From: Agarophyton chilense
Taxonomy: Eukaryota; Rhodophyta; Florideophyceae; Gracilariales; Gracilariaceae
Direction of reading: 5' to 3'
Length of the DNA: 64,000 nucleotides
Assembly: GCA_030374765.1 (NCBI GenBank)
Contig: JARGXX010000107.1
Location: forward strand, 62,001 to 126,000
In this document: positions 1-11,279 of the stretch, piece after piece
How the letters are laid out: each line of letters starts with the position of its first letter
How positions within the stretch are numbered: position 1 is the first letter of the stretch
Position numbers and translations under genes: made by a program
The notes under the pieces: model-generated
Database searches by the model: none
What the model saw: only the letters and a program-made list of their open reading frames with translations
Told to the model about the DNA's origin: nothing

Positions 1-435
1 GATCCAATTGAAACTTCAAAAAGAATCACCGTAGGAAACGGGGATAGCGCCCTTTGCATGGAAGCTCTCCATGATGTTCCGGTTTCATTTGGTACTATGA
101 CATTTTCACTGGGCTTGCTTGCCACTAAAGGACCACCATTCGATGTCATAATCGGGTATCCAACTTTGGAGATGTTGGAGGCCTGCCTTGACCTCGGGAA
201 CCAGCAAGTGAAGATGAAGATCGCCGGACAAAGAGTTACACTTGGTTACAAGTATGCCCTTGTTAAGGTTTTAGAGAAAGAAGACTCTGAAATAGACAGC
301 GATGACTTTACATATGATTCTGAAGCTGCTGTTGGGGAATCTGAATCTGAGGATGAAGAAGTAGTTGTAGCTCTTACAGATAATGAAAAAGATGGAATGC
401 AACCAGATCTGATCGCCCCTGGATCTAATACTTAA
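1..435 (+). pseudogene. Element D: protease C-terminal part and acidic linker
   Basis: The frame is open from base 1 to the TAA at 433-435, so the apparent ATG at 58 is probably internal. The block PFDVIIGYPTLEML (ORF residues about 27-40) fits the hydrophobic-Gly motif near the C-terminus of retropepsins. The catalytic Asp-Ser/Thr-Gly would lie left of the window and is not visible. The tail is very acidic, rich in Asp, Glu and Ser, and would link protease to reverse transcriptase in the polyprotein. In an intact element this enzyme would mature the Gag-Pol precursor. Assignment rests on position and this motif. Confidence 0.55.
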
Positions 436-465
436 GAGTATTTCCTGTTTTCCAAACTGTCTCAT

Positions 466-1582
466 TTACCTACGGAACAAAATGAAGAAATTGTTTTGTA
501 TCTGATGGAGGCTGACGTAATCGCTTGGAAACTGACGGATCTCCGTTCTGCTGAAGTTTCCAGTATCACATTCTTTCGAGCTCACGACCAGCAAATCTAT
601 ATATTCTAGGGCTAGAAGAATGTCTCCGAAGCATAATGAGTTCATACGGAAGGAGACCGACCTAATACTTGATGCTGGTATCATTACACATTCGGCATCG
701 GCATGGTCCTTTCCCGATGTAATTGCAACTAAGAAAAATGGGAGTCCCAGATTCTGTGTGGACTACCAGGAACTCAACAGGGTTATGAAAGCTGATCGTT
801 GGCCACTTACTCGTATGGAAGAGATCTTTGATGAATTAGGAGGATGCTGTCTCTTTACAACGCTAGATCTTTTCTCTCGGTACTGGCAAGTAAAAATGTC
901 AGAAGAATGCAAAGAGATGACTAAAATTGTATGTAGATATGAGAATTTCATGTTTGAAGTTATGCCGTTTGGGCTTATGAATTCCCCTTCCACTTTTCAG
1001 CGTATGATGGATTTTGTCCTCCGCGGTCTTTACTTTGTACGGGTCTATATTGACGACGTTGTACTTTTCTCGAGAAGTCTTGAAGAACATGTGAAGGACA
1101 TAAAACTCACTTTAGAAAGGATAAGAAAGCATGATCTTAAGCTGAGATTATCAAAGTGTTTCTTCGCTCTTTCGAAAGTATCACTACTCGGTCACGTCGT
1201 TGAAAAGAACGGTGTTTTCGTGGATCAATCGAAGATCGAAAGAATTGAAGAAGCACGGACACCTTCAACGACCACTGAGCTCAGGTCATTTCTTGGTCTA
1301 GCTGGGTACTATCGTCGTTTTATCAAAAACTTCGCCGAGACTTCAGCTGTATTTCACAGTGCTACATCCGGAAACAAGAAGCTGACGTGGACAAATGATA
1401 TGCTGGAAGCCTTTCGTGAGTTGAAAGAGAAGCTAACCAAAGTACCAGTTTTATTTTTTCCCGATTTCAGAAACCTTTCGGTTTGGAAACAGATGCTTCA
1501 AGTGTTTTGTTGGGAGCCGTATTGTCGAAGAAAAAGGAAGATGGTCAGATCCATCCATTGCAACTTGCTCGTCGTACGATGA
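466..1582 (+). pseudogene. Element D: reverse transcriptase
   Basis: This is the RT domain of a Ty3-type polyprotein. Landmarks in order are the palm segment around RFCVDYQELN, the TTLDLFSRYWQV strand with the first catalytic Asp, the MPFGLMNSPSTFQ motif, the YIDD box at about codons 142-145, and the thumb/connection motif FLGLAGYYRRFI. These are the residues expected for polymerase activity. The longest frame starts at the ATG at 620, but the domain begins further left and the upstream part is out of frame. The frame leaves the RNase H reading frame near 1480, so no joined polyprotein can be made. Confidence 0.9.
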
Positions 1583-2076
1583 CAGCAGCGGAAAGGAACT
1601 ATACTGCCTCTGAACGAGAAGCTTTAGCAGCCATATTTGCGCTGAAGAAGTTCAGGGTGTATCTGCTGTCATCCATCTTTTTCAAAGTTGTTACCGATCA
1701 TATGGCCCCTCGATATTCTTTCCAGAAACGCGACATACATGGGCGTCTAGCTCGATGGCTTGACTTTCTCGCAGAGTATGACTTCGACATAGTTTATCGG
1801 ACTGGAAAAGAAAACGGTGCGGCAGACTATCTTTCAAGAATTCAATATTGCGAACAGATCAGGTCCCACGAAGACGAAGGAGACCTCGTTTGTCTCACTG
1901 CAGACGCCGACCAGTTTTCTGGACTTGAACCGTTGTATGCGAACATGTCTCGCTACCTTTGTATGTTGCCGTTGAATGAACTCGACGCCTCTGTTACTCA
2001 TACCATGAAACGGAATGCAAAACAATTCCTGGTCTGGGAAATAAAATTGTTTCGAAGAACGGCAAATGGCCTATGA
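1483..2076 (+). pseudogene. Element D: RNase H domain
   Basis: This continues the RT in another frame, so an indel near 1480 splits the two domains. It shows the METDAS motif with the first acidic residue, the AAERNYTASEREALA helix with the catalytic Glu, a TDH motif (TDHMAPR), and the VYRTGKENGAADYLSR block typical of Ty3 RNase H ends. It would degrade the RNA strand during cDNA synthesis. The frame ends at a TGA at 2074, and a TAG at 2092 follows before the integrase zinc-binding region. Confidence 0.85.
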
Positions 2077-2094
2077 GTTGTAGCTGATCTGATT

Positions 2095-2982
2095 TAGAGA
2101 AAGGATATTCTGCGATCTTTTCACGATGCAATTGGACACTGGGATGTGAAAGCTACAAGAAAGTTCATAACCGAAAGGTTTTGGTGACGTAATATGTATC
2201 GGGAGGTTGGTGGATACGTGAAAAGTTGTGATGCTTGTCAGAGAATGGCTCCACTTCCCCGGTACTACAGCAATCTTCGCACACCGGTCTCTTCTCTCTT
2301 TGACATATTTTCAATTGAATTTGTAGGACCATTTCAGAGGAGTAAGGCAGGGAATCGATTTCTCTTGGTCTGTGTTGAGCATCTCGATGTTTGGCCAATT
2401 GCTGCACCAACAAAAGACTCGAAGTCGAAAACTGTTTTGGATTTTGTGAAGAAGGGAATTATCTTTCCCTTTGGCTTTTCTAGGATCAAAGTGTCGGACA
2501 ATTCAACCTGCTTCACATCGCGGTCAATCATATCATTCATGGAAAAGAAAGGAATCATATGGAGAACGGTTCTAGCTTACGTACCAATGTCCAATGGTAG
2601 GGCAGAAAGAATGATTGGAACATTTAAAAGAGCCCTTGAAAAGGTGGTTTTGGCCAATGGTTCAACATGAGGTGGGGAATTATCATCAGTTTTCTATGGT
2701 TACCGATCTAGACACCTTGAATGTGGCATCTCGCCCTTTGAGTTACTTTACGGAGTAAAAACCTGTATGTCATCGCAAGGCTCTGGCATAACGGCGCGCC
2801 TTGGTAACTCATCCGAGACGTTCAGGACTACAAAAACTTTGGAGATATGTAATCCTCGGGCGGGAAACACAGATTTACGAGTCTCTAAGGATATCTCGGA
2901 GAAGAAAAGAAGATTTCAAATTAGGGACCAGGTTCTCGTTGAAGGACAATTCCCTTCAAGAGGGTTTCTTACCAGGCCTTAG
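2095..2982 (+). pseudogene. Element D: integrase zinc finger and core
   Basis: The HHCC zinc-binding histidines (HDAIGH) lie just before an in-frame TGA at 2185, and the CDACQ cysteines just after it. The core has Asp in SDNST and Glu in NGRAERM. The first catalytic Asp is replaced: the usual D-F-V-G-P motif reads EFVGP. A second TGA (2668) precedes the ISPFELLYG motif that ends the core. The frame then runs into RRFQIRDQVLV, the start of the C-terminal domain, and stops at 2982. It would insert element cDNA into the host genome; stops and the lost Asp make it inactive. Confidence 0.85.
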
Positions 2983-3137
2983 AGATTTCGCTCGCTTGTG
3001 GACTAGCTTGGTCTATGACAAGCTATACCGCTATTGCGTGCCGACGGGCGGTTAGGACCGGAGGTGCCCACTGGTGGAACACGTGGACTGCACGGATGCC
3101 GGCGCTCGAGTGCGAGGCGTGCCACACGTGGCCCGGA

Positions 3138-3142
3138 TTCTA
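3138..3142. repeat. Left target-site duplication of solo LTR (TTCTA)
   Basis: It is identical to the 5 bp directly right of the solo LTR. Confidence 0.85.
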
Positions 3143-3594
3143 TGTTAGAAATTCAGATGATTCTTAGTCAATTATGTTATGCATTTATGTTATGATTTAG
3201 TTATATTATGCTTTAAGTATGTTATTTGAGTTTCAGTGCTTTCGCGGTCCAGTCCCATAGTCCATTTTGACCCTAATCGTCATTTCAAGGACCATTGTCA
3301 TCTCACACGTCACAATGACTTTATAGATGACATTCTTGTCACAATCAACAAAGCTGTCACTGTCAGCATCATCGAGCAAGTGACAACGAGGCATTGGACA
3401 CGCATGCACGATTGAACCTCGTGGAAGCAACCATGTTTCACACGGCACCCAATTAGAATGGTACATTAGAAAACACTCTTTATGACCTCTTCTTCGAAGA
3501 TTCAATAGTCTATATAAACCCTGGTCGACCGGCCGACTCTCACCTGGGCCGTCACGATCATTAACCTTTTCAACCACTGACCAGTGTTCTAACA
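3143..3594 (+). repeat. Solo LTR, 452 bp
   Basis: It begins TGTTAGAA and ends TTCTAACA, a perfect 8-bp terminal inverted repeat of the TG...CA kind. It is flanked on both sides by TTCTA. A TATATAAA box lies at 3511-3518, which suggests plus orientation. No internal retroelement sequence adjoins it, so it is a solo LTR left by recombination between the two LTRs of a full element. The 120-codon minus-strand ORF across it is incidental. Confidence 0.85.
3511..3518 (+). promoter_or_regulatory. TATA box of solo LTR
   Basis: TATATAAA lies 76 bp before the LTR end, the expected place for an LTR core promoter. Confidence 0.45.
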
Positions 3595-3599
3595 TTCTA
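3595..3599. repeat. Right target-site duplication of solo LTR (TTCTA)
   Basis: It is identical to 3138-3142. Confidence 0.85.
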
Positions 3600-4254
3600 C
3601 CTATTGGTTAGTATTATTTAGTAATTTTCAGTATTTATTAAGCTACGCTATCGCTATTTAGTGTCTATTTTTCGGGCGCGCGCCCATTGTCAGGGGCCGC
3701 GCGCCACACTACTTAAGAGGTTGAGCCCTGCTCCCCAGTAAACACCCTCTTGGGAGATCCCAAGGAGGGAGTCTTGGCTCTGAACTCTTCGGCTTCGGCT
3801 CGTCTTCACCGCATACTGCGTGAGCGCCCGTCGCACGTTAGTTCATCCACCCCTCTGTCGACCAGAGTGCTACCACCACCGGCCTCAAACTCCTTTTCCT
3901 CTTCTTCTCCTTTTTGGCTGTCGTGAGTGGCTGCCCCACTCACCCCACTCGTCCACCTCATACGAGTGTTTCCTCGTTCCTTTTCCGACAATCGCCTTGG
4001 TACCGCTACGCCTAGCATTGGTCACACACCGGACTCTGCCGTGCTCACCTAAACACTCTAGGTATATCCCGCCGGATTGGCCTCGGTCGTACACCCGACT
4101 TCGTCGTGCCTTTCCAGAGTGGCTCTGTTTCTGTGCTCCGCTGGGACGGGTCTCCTCCGCCTGAGGCGTGTCTCTCAAGAGAGAAGGATCCCGAACATCT
4201 TCGTGGTGTCTCCGCTCCAAGCGTTGTCCTACACTCGTGGCAAAAGGGAAATCA

Positions 4255-4428
4255 CTGATTCACACAATCAAATGGCCTGCTTTCTTCTCAAAATTCTATG
4301 GAACCTGCCTTGTTGTTCGAATAGATTACACCAGGTATACTCTGGTCTCAAAACACAACCGATACATTCGTCATGGGATAGATGCACGTCGTTTAAAGCG
4401 CTATATCTTGAAACTACCAGATGATTAG
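4255..4428 (+). pseudogene. Element D: integrase C-terminal tail
   Basis: The frame reads ...FFSKFYGTCLVVRID... and then DARRLKRYILKLPDD, ending at TAG 4426. This matches the end of Ty3 integrase C-terminal domains: a K-x-x-G-P-like turn with a hydrophobic strand, then an arginine-rich H/D-x-x-R-L-K-x-Y motif. It follows from where the integrase broke off at 2982. The first part of the longer ORF (from 4168) is unrelated inserted sequence read in the same frame. Confidence 0.65.
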
Positions 4429-7400
4429 GAGTTAAGGTTGCCGCGATGCAGCAACCGTTAATTATGCGGCGATGTGGCGACCCTAATGCGTACAGTGTTC
4501 CAGTATTGCTTGAACACACGTTTATGGAGTGCTAGAATGATCTTCACTCTGTATTTCACAGCTGGATTCGAAATCCATAATAGCGCATTAGGAAAAATTA
4601 TATAGTTGTTATAATTTTATTGGTCAGTGTGCTGCTTTTAATGTTGCTAGCAGCGATTAGAGTAACCTAAGAGCACATAGTAGTTAATATCGAGCAGTAA
4701 TGCGTTTAAGCTCCGTTTTTGTGGTTCTAGATCTTTATAAAAAAAGGCTCTGATGTCTTCGAGTTCTCTCTCGGACGACTTCAACCAACAATCGACACCC
4801 TACGAAATTATTTTTTTTTTGGCTTCGAGCCCTTCAACTTTATCAAAAGGTGAGTCGTTTGCCGCGTGGGGTACAGTGATGCAACCGAAGTGGGAAGAGC
4901 AACCCCGTAAATTATAAAACTCTGTGAGGCTTTTTCCGCAGTACAGGGGTCAAATGAAACGGTAGCTGCTGGACGGATCACCCTTTTTCAGCCCACTCTA
5001 CCGGTCGAAACGCCCTCGGCGTGAACGGGAGACTTTCTGTGTGTACAATCGATATTGATTCTGTCTAGAAAGCCCCCACATAGTGAAAAGTCTGTGAGAG
5101 TCGTAAATGCTACGTGATCATCTGGGATGTAGTACTGAACGTGTAGGTGCCGCAAGTGGTGCCGTGTAACCTTTCCCGCAAAAGTCCAGCTTTGGTTATA
5201 GAGTAAATATATATATTTTTGTTATTATCTCTCTTTAGGAAGTCTTTAAGGGATTTTACACGCTTGTTTCGGGTTAACGCGGAATGGAGGAGGCAGAAGA
5301 AATAGTTACTTATCTGGAGTGTCTGATTGAAAGCCAGGGTGTCTGACTTCTAGTAACTATTGACATAAGTCTTGGGTTGCGTTGGTTTAAGAAGATCAAG
5401 AAAAAGACGTTTTTATTGTAGTATTTATTTCTTATTTCATCTATATGGGACATTCGGTAACGGAAAAGGCTTGTTTTCACCGGAGTTCACTGTAACGTCT
5501 AGCCCACAGTGTCACATCCAAAAATGGCGCCCACACTGCCCTTACAACTACGATCACTCTGTCCAAATATATTTATGGTTTTGATTGGATCGAGATTTTT
5601 TTTTATTGGTTGGGCGACTGTAAAGATTATGCCAGCGCAAAAGGTGAAATCTAAAGTTGTGGTACGATTTTGTAAAAAAATCAAGACAGCTTTTTCATCA
5701 GAGCTGTCGCTCATGTTGATTCCCTGTCAGTAGCAAAGGAGAAAAAGCTACAGGTTGGTTGGTCAAAGAGAATTTCAAGTTGATTGTGTTGTGAAACAAA
5801 ATGTGTCACTGTTTTGGTTACAAATGATCGAGTTCATATTTTTCGGTTAATTCTCGTTCTATATCAGACGATTGGCTACAGCTGAGAACGAGCCTGTGTA
5901 TGATTCTGGGATATGAGAGTAGATCTCACCGATAAGGATGCCGAACCATATAGAAATCCAACCCAATCTATATCAGTCTATATCGGTCTATATCTCTCAA
6001 AAATATAGCACTCCTGTAGTCTTGCTCTATTAGTTTTTTTTCTTCTTCCAAAACGTCAATTCCACGCCGTAGATGCACTTAAGCACTTCCTGGTCGCTGT
6101 CTTCTTTTGTTGCTATTTGCATCTTGCATTTTTGATTATGTTTGGGTTCTGCAATCAATTTCTTTGAATCAAGGCATAGTATGGTATGTTTTTTACTGGT
6201 TGTACTTCGCAACTTTTCGCTGTTTTTATAGTTGATATAGTGGTTCCCATAGAGTACAAAATTTTTCGAGGTGCTCCCGCGATGGGAACTTTCAAAGATC
6301 TTTCGATTTCCTGCATTGTATTGAAAATTTGTAGCTTATATGACTCATAGTCTGGAAAAGAGTGAAAGTGTGGTTTTCAGCAATACGAAGGAAAAGCGCG
6401 TTTGCGTAGAAATATATTTGATGAATTGGGCAAGGTGTCTATTTATTCATTGAGGCACCATCTCTAAAATTCATGGTTGAAGGTCTTTAAAGAAATAAAA
6501 ATGCCACTGACGCCTTTTGGACCTCCCTGCTTTTTTGCGCTTCGACCAGTCCTTGAAAAACAATTCGTTAATAGAAAGATATGGCTTCTTTTTGCGAAAG
6601 ATGAATTAAATCATTTGATTGTCTGAGTGCTATCAAGATTGGAAAGGGCTCGAGTACTTTTGATTGAACCAAAAAACATGTTGATATTAAGAGTTCTGTA
6701 TTACCTGCTCCTTCGGAAATTTTATGAAGTAGTGTGCAGTTCGTTTTACTCTGTATACCGGAGCGCTTTCTCAAACAACCCCCAAAAGTTGCAATACTTT
6801 TTGGATATTAAAGATGTTTACTGCCTGTGGAGTAGACGTTCGTGATGTGACCTGCAAGGCAGATCAAACAGGTTTATGTACTTGAAACTGATAAAATTTG
6901 ATTAAATCTGTAGGACTGATTAGAAAAGGGCGGTAAATGGCCAGAAGCTCCCGTGGAGCAATACGAAAAAAATGGGATGAATTGGAAAGAATCTGAAAGA
7001 GAAAGTATAGATTTTGAACGGAATACTCAAAACTCGATAGCAGAACTAAAATTGGTGTGCTTATCTGGTAGGTAACCTGCGCAATAAACGAAGTTTTGCT
7101 AAAGAATTCGCCATCAACATATATCAAGTCAATCCGCTAAAACGCTGTATCCGAGAGAAAGCAAGAATCTATTATACAAGTACTGCACTGTCTGTAGTGC
7201 TGTCAGGTGTAGATGACAGCTCACGCTTCTCTACGTACTCACAGAAAGTTTGGAATGTAAACAGTCTGAAAGCATGATGTTGAAAAGATGAGATGAAAAA
7301 AAAAGAGGAAAAAAACTGTGCCTTAGCAGTGGAATGTGTTTCCCAACAACCTATTGGCAGTAGACATCGGTTTTGAGATACGTTTTTCTTCTTATGAAGA

Positions 7401-8300
7401 GCAAGATGGATGTTGAAATTGGAACTTTCCGATTTGCTAATTCGCAGGATGTTAGGGTTTCGGCCTAGAACCTGTTTGCTCTAGTGTGCGCGATGTCTTT
7501 TGGAGGCGACCAGGAAGCTGCCGGATGAGATCTAAGGAGGCTTGCTCACGGCACCTTTTTCAGGGGATAAATGTTTCCCAAACAAGGTATTGTAGGAAAG
7601 TTAATCCTACTTTTTATTTATCAACTATAATACTACCTATAGCTCAAAGCGCGTAGTTAGAGCATTGCGCCAAAGTGACTCAATATCCTTCCAACAAAAT
7701 TCACTCCTCCACAGTCTGATTACCCGACTATCTCTGACACAGTGCTATTTGCTTGCAAAGCGAAAAGTGTATAAATAGAGACGTTCTAGAAGGAAGCTTC
7801 GCTGTGAAATAGAACCCTTTCAGTGAAACAACGCATGAAAACGACGTTTCGAGAAGTGTTGATGTTGCTTGTAGAATTTTTGGCCTGAAGCAGTCAGTAA
7901 CTTTGTTACTGCACGTCAAGCACAGTCCAGAATACAAAGCAGTTCGTTTTGTATAGTTGGTGTGATGCGAGAAATACGGTTGACAAGAGATCCGGAGACA
8001 GAGCTTTGATGGCGGCCAGTATCCAAAAAAGCGTCAGTATGCACAGCCACATGCGGTAGCAGTCGTGAGCAAAAACAACTTTCGTGGAAACAACAGTGTG
8101 TTACAAGCGGCAGAAAGGAGGCTCGCAAATTGCGACGCGTTCCACGATCGCACAAACGACGACTGCAACGTTGCGCAATGAAGCGGGTGGTAAGGCACAC
8201 AGAATGTTGAAGCCTTCAAGGCTTGGGTGAAGCGCCCAAGTGGTCACGTGCGTGAAGCCAGCCGTGCTGGCTGAAATAGGGCGCGAGGAAGGGGGTCAGC
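4429..8300. other. Gene-free, AT-rich stretch; possible right LTR of element D near 4440-4850
   Basis: No ORF here has a recognisable motif, and all are under 90 codons. TATAAAAAAA at 4736-4745 followed by a pyrimidine-rich leader resembles an LTR promoter, which is the expected content just after an integrase end. No partner LTR is available to prove it. A short CTATATC-type repeat lies near 5965-6000. Nothing else is seen. Confidence 0.4.
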
Positions 8301-10353
8301 GGTCCGGACCTATCGGTCACGCTGACAGTAGAACGGCCCGCAAGCGCGTGACGGCGTGGTGAATCGCTGTCACGCCGTGCACGTGCATGTCGGGCACGCT
8401 ACGGCCACACGCCGAACGCCATTGAACACTCGCGCCCATCTTCATGGAGCAGTGAACACGCCCGCCGTTCGCACGCGCGCGCCTCTAAATGTTACTAACG
8501 ATATCCACCCCCCCCCCCCAGTTTTGCCACCATCGTATGTTGACACACCCCCCCCCCTCCCCCTCCACCGGGCGAGCCTCCATACCTCTCAACCAAGAAC
8601 GCGGCATATGCACGTTTTTTTCTCACGCTGGCTCTTGCGGTTTAAATCTAATAAACCTGTAGCACATGTGCACCTATTCTTCCTTGCGCGAAGCTGTCCA
8701 CGACCTCAATGACAGTTCTAAACCAACTCTGCTTCCATCCTGAAAACTCCATTTGGCTATACTCTCAAAAGAGCCACAATGAAAATATCCCCTAGGGATA
8801 CGCTATTCTTTGTCCCTTCTCGTACTGTACGCACCATCATCATCTATCCAAACATCCACCCCCACCATTTGATCGGCTCTAATATTTCTTAGCTTTCTTG
8901 CGCTCTTTTCTTTACGCCTTACACAAAGCCTGTGCGGCATAGAGCTTATTACATTCTGGACACTACGTTCCTCTTCAATAGTGGCAACCATAAAGGAAGC
9001 ACCGAAAGGCCTCCATCTCTATTCCATCCGCAGAATGCATTATTCTTCATAGGCTTTGTGATATTATCATTTTTTAAAAAATAAAACCACCGTCAGCTAT
9101 TGTTAGAGTAAGATCTTCCCCGAGTCTTCCCACAAGCTTAAAATCGCGTGAGGCGGGGGACAGTCAGCTTTTAATCTTGAGCCTTCCGTATCTCAAATTT
9201 AATGCAATCTGTTCGTACAATCACGCACACATGACACAGAACAAATCATCGAAAAGACAATACGTCGATTCGATACGTTGCGAAACGTCCCAATCTAATC
9301 TTGACTGTGAGTATGGTTATCACTCAGAACGAATCTGATCGATATAAATATTTGCTCTCGAGCTTGTACACAGCTCACTCATTTAGACATCGTCCATTTC
9401 CACCAAACAAAAGTAGTCCAGGGCTGTTCATGGCAATTTTTTTCTTTTTCCGCTTTTTGTCACCATTTGACACCTTGGCACATTGGATGGAATTTTCCAA
9501 AATCTTTATTTTGAGGTCATCACAGGATGACCGTCAATATCTACTGTTCACATTGCTATCGAACACGAAAGAGAATCAACATATTTACCGCCCAGGTAAA
9601 ACACTAATGAAATTATTCTAAAGGTCCTCACCAAGCAAGAAGCATCCCAATATTCTTTCGCTACAATTCTGAAGCAGGATTGTTTTTTGCTTACTCGGTT
9701 TCTGTTGGTGCGAGACCATGCATTTCCAATCAGTTTTAGCATTCAAGTATCTTCAGAAAAATTGATTTGTGTACACACTGTTACGTACACGATGCTTGCA
9801 CTTCATCTGACGCAGTGAGATTCCTGGAAGCTGATTTAAATTTCCTGCCCATTTGTGCATTGTGCACACATTTCTTAATTGGAAGGGCAGCAGTCCAGCT
9901 GTAGTGGCTCTTTAAGCGGTGCGTCAGTACTTACTAGCCGCACGTAGATGTTACCTCTCCCCTTGCACTCAAGACCCCAACACATGCATCGCTGAAGTAA
10001 AAAAGCTGCAGGCACAAAACAGGGCTGAATTATTAGACATGTTGGTGGGGGCGCACTGCAATTCAACATAGAATGGGGTACAGCAGGCAGGTGGAGCTCT
10101 CGAAGAAAAGCGTACGGGTGAGGTTCGCAGAACGCCAGTTATAAAGCTAGCCCAACGGGTTTCAAACGTTGGGAAAGGGTCGATATACCATCTCATTGCT
10201 ATCTTAATACAGAATCTGTGCTGGAAGCAATTGAATAGGGCATGAGAAAAAATGCGTTTTTACAGTTGAAATATAAACGCACTACACCAGAAATAATTTT
10301 GTGCTTCTAAAGCAAAGCATGGTCATCAGAAAAGCGAGCGACAAGGTAAACTA
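8301..10353. other. Gene-free stretch with C-runs
   Basis: GC-rich at first, with C-runs near 8507-8519 and 8547-8558, then AT-rich. The ORFs in both directions are low-complexity or lack motifs. No RNA gene or mobile-element signature is visible. Confidence 0.4.
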
Positions 10354-10737
10354 TCAACGACGGTATCTCGAGCGGGGGGATTGGTCCAACTCACGAAGCG
10401 CAGCTTCCGACACTGCCTTGGAAGCAATTAGCTGTGCACGCAACTCCAGAGCACTTTGCTTCTGAAGTTCGAGTAGATCGGTGGCGGCGGCTAGAATGGA
10501 GGTAGCAGCGATTTCAGAGGCAGTCTTGTCAAGAAGTGCCCGATTGAGATCGGCCTGAATACAGGCGTTTTTGAAATCATCGTACTCCTTGAAGTCCATG
10601 GAGGCTTTAACATCGAGGCTACTCTTAACCTTGTGCGTTTCTTTCATGGATGGAAGCGGAACGTAGGGAAGCGGGGGTCGGGAGGGGGAGGGAGGGAATG
10701 GGAATGGGGGGAGTGTGGGACGGCGGTGAGTGGACAA
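10354..10737 (-). CDS. Hypothetical helical protein, 127 aa
   Basis: Not recognised. The first 30 residues are Pro-rich (LPPFPFPPSPSRPP) and probably disordered. From about residue 31 the composition becomes that of an ordinary helical protein: charged and alanine-rich with heptad-like spacing (KEYDDFKNACIQADLN, ELQKQSALELRAQL), ending in a basic SPRSRYRR tail. M31 is an alternative start that would drop the Pro-rich part. A run of 26 G (C on this strand) lies about 70 bp upstream. The change in composition, with no stops, makes it the best small-gene candidate of the 4.4-15 kb region, but a chance ORF is possible. Confidence 0.35.
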   Translation of the reverse strand: MSTHRRPTLPPFPFPPSPSRPPLPYVPLPSMKETHKVKSSLDVKASMDFKEYDDFKNACIQADLNRALLDKTASEIAATSILAAATDLLELQKQSALELRAQLIASKAVSEAALRELDQSPRSRYRR

Positions 10738-10805
10738 GCGTGTTGCGCCAGGCGGAAGGCGAACGTGGGAGCCAAGAGCTGTGAGGGCATGGGTGGAAGG
10801 TAAGT

Positions 10806-10831
10806 GGGGGGGGGGGGGGGGGGGGGGGGGG
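10806..10831. repeat. Homopolymer run of 26 G
   Basis: Twenty-six consecutive G, about 70 bp upstream of the minus-strand ORF starting at 10737. Confidence 0.9.
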
Positions 10832-11210
10832 CAGAAAATGAAAAAAGGCGGAAAAAAGGGAGGTTTAGGTTATAATTTTGAACATTGTACAGAAATCACA
10901 GAAATTATTTATTGAGTGGTGGAAAAGAAGCGAAGAGCTATCTTACAAGAGGCGGATGGCGCATTGCGCGTGGCGGCGTGGAAAACGTTGCGCTGTCATT
11001 GCCGGCGGTGGGCGGTCTTCGGTGAGTGGCCGTTACCTTTTCGGTATGCGCTTCGTGGAGCGCTGCTGGGGCACGTAACGCTTGCAACAAATGCACCGGC
11101 GCGCAAATAATTTGTGCATCACCAGAACGGCACATGGCCAGCTGTAAGCAGCGCGTGCACTCCCGCAGAGAACCAAACCATTCATCATGATGGCGCCGCT
11201 CTTCCAAATG

Positions 11211-11279
11211 CTGCTTCACCTTGGCCTGCTTCACCTTGGCCTGCTTCACCTTGGCCTGCTTCACCTTGGCCTGCTTCAC
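11211..11279. repeat. 15-bp tandem repeat, four copies plus a partial
   Basis: The unit CTGCTTCACCTTGGC is repeated four times without a mismatch, followed by nine bases of a fifth copy. The unit length is a multiple of three, so ORFs on both strands run through it (LLHLG on +, KQAKV on -). Neither looks like a real gene. Confidence 0.9.

Larger units (their letters stand above)
2983..4254. mobile_element. Foreign insertion splitting the element D integrase
   Basis: Integrase coding ends at 2982 inside the C-terminal domain and resumes at about 4255 with the expected next part of the same domain. About 1.27 kb therefore looks inserted. Of this, 457 bp are a solo LTR plus one copy of its duplication. 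The remaining roughly 810 bp are GC-rich and have no recognisable coding sequence. I could not find the inserted block's own ends or duplication, so it may be a second solo LTR or a deletion/insertion scar. Confidence 0.45.
1..4428 (+). mobile_element. Ty3-type LTR retrotransposon D, degenerate, 5' end outside window
   Basis: A plus-strand series of protease end, reverse transcriptase, RNase H and integrase fragments appears in the order protease-RT-RNase H-integrase, which is the Ty3 arrangement. The element enters from the left edge. It has at least one frameshift (near 1480) and stops at 433, 2074, 2092, 2185 and 2668. The integrase C-terminus resumes only at about 4255, so 2983-4254 is foreign DNA. 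No LTR pair can be shown because the left end lies outside the window. A TATA-like stretch at 4736 may belong to its right LTR. Confidence 0.8.

Noticed and set aside
3233-3595. 120-codon minus-strand ORF
   Set aside because: It lies almost wholly within the solo LTR; no motif.
5940-6000. Short CTATATC-type repeat as a possible array
   Set aside because: Units are short, irregular and few; no spacer structure.
8356-8712. 118-codon plus-strand ORF rich in His, Pro and Arg
   Set aside because: Its content comes from C-runs and GC-rich sequence; no domain and poor coding character.
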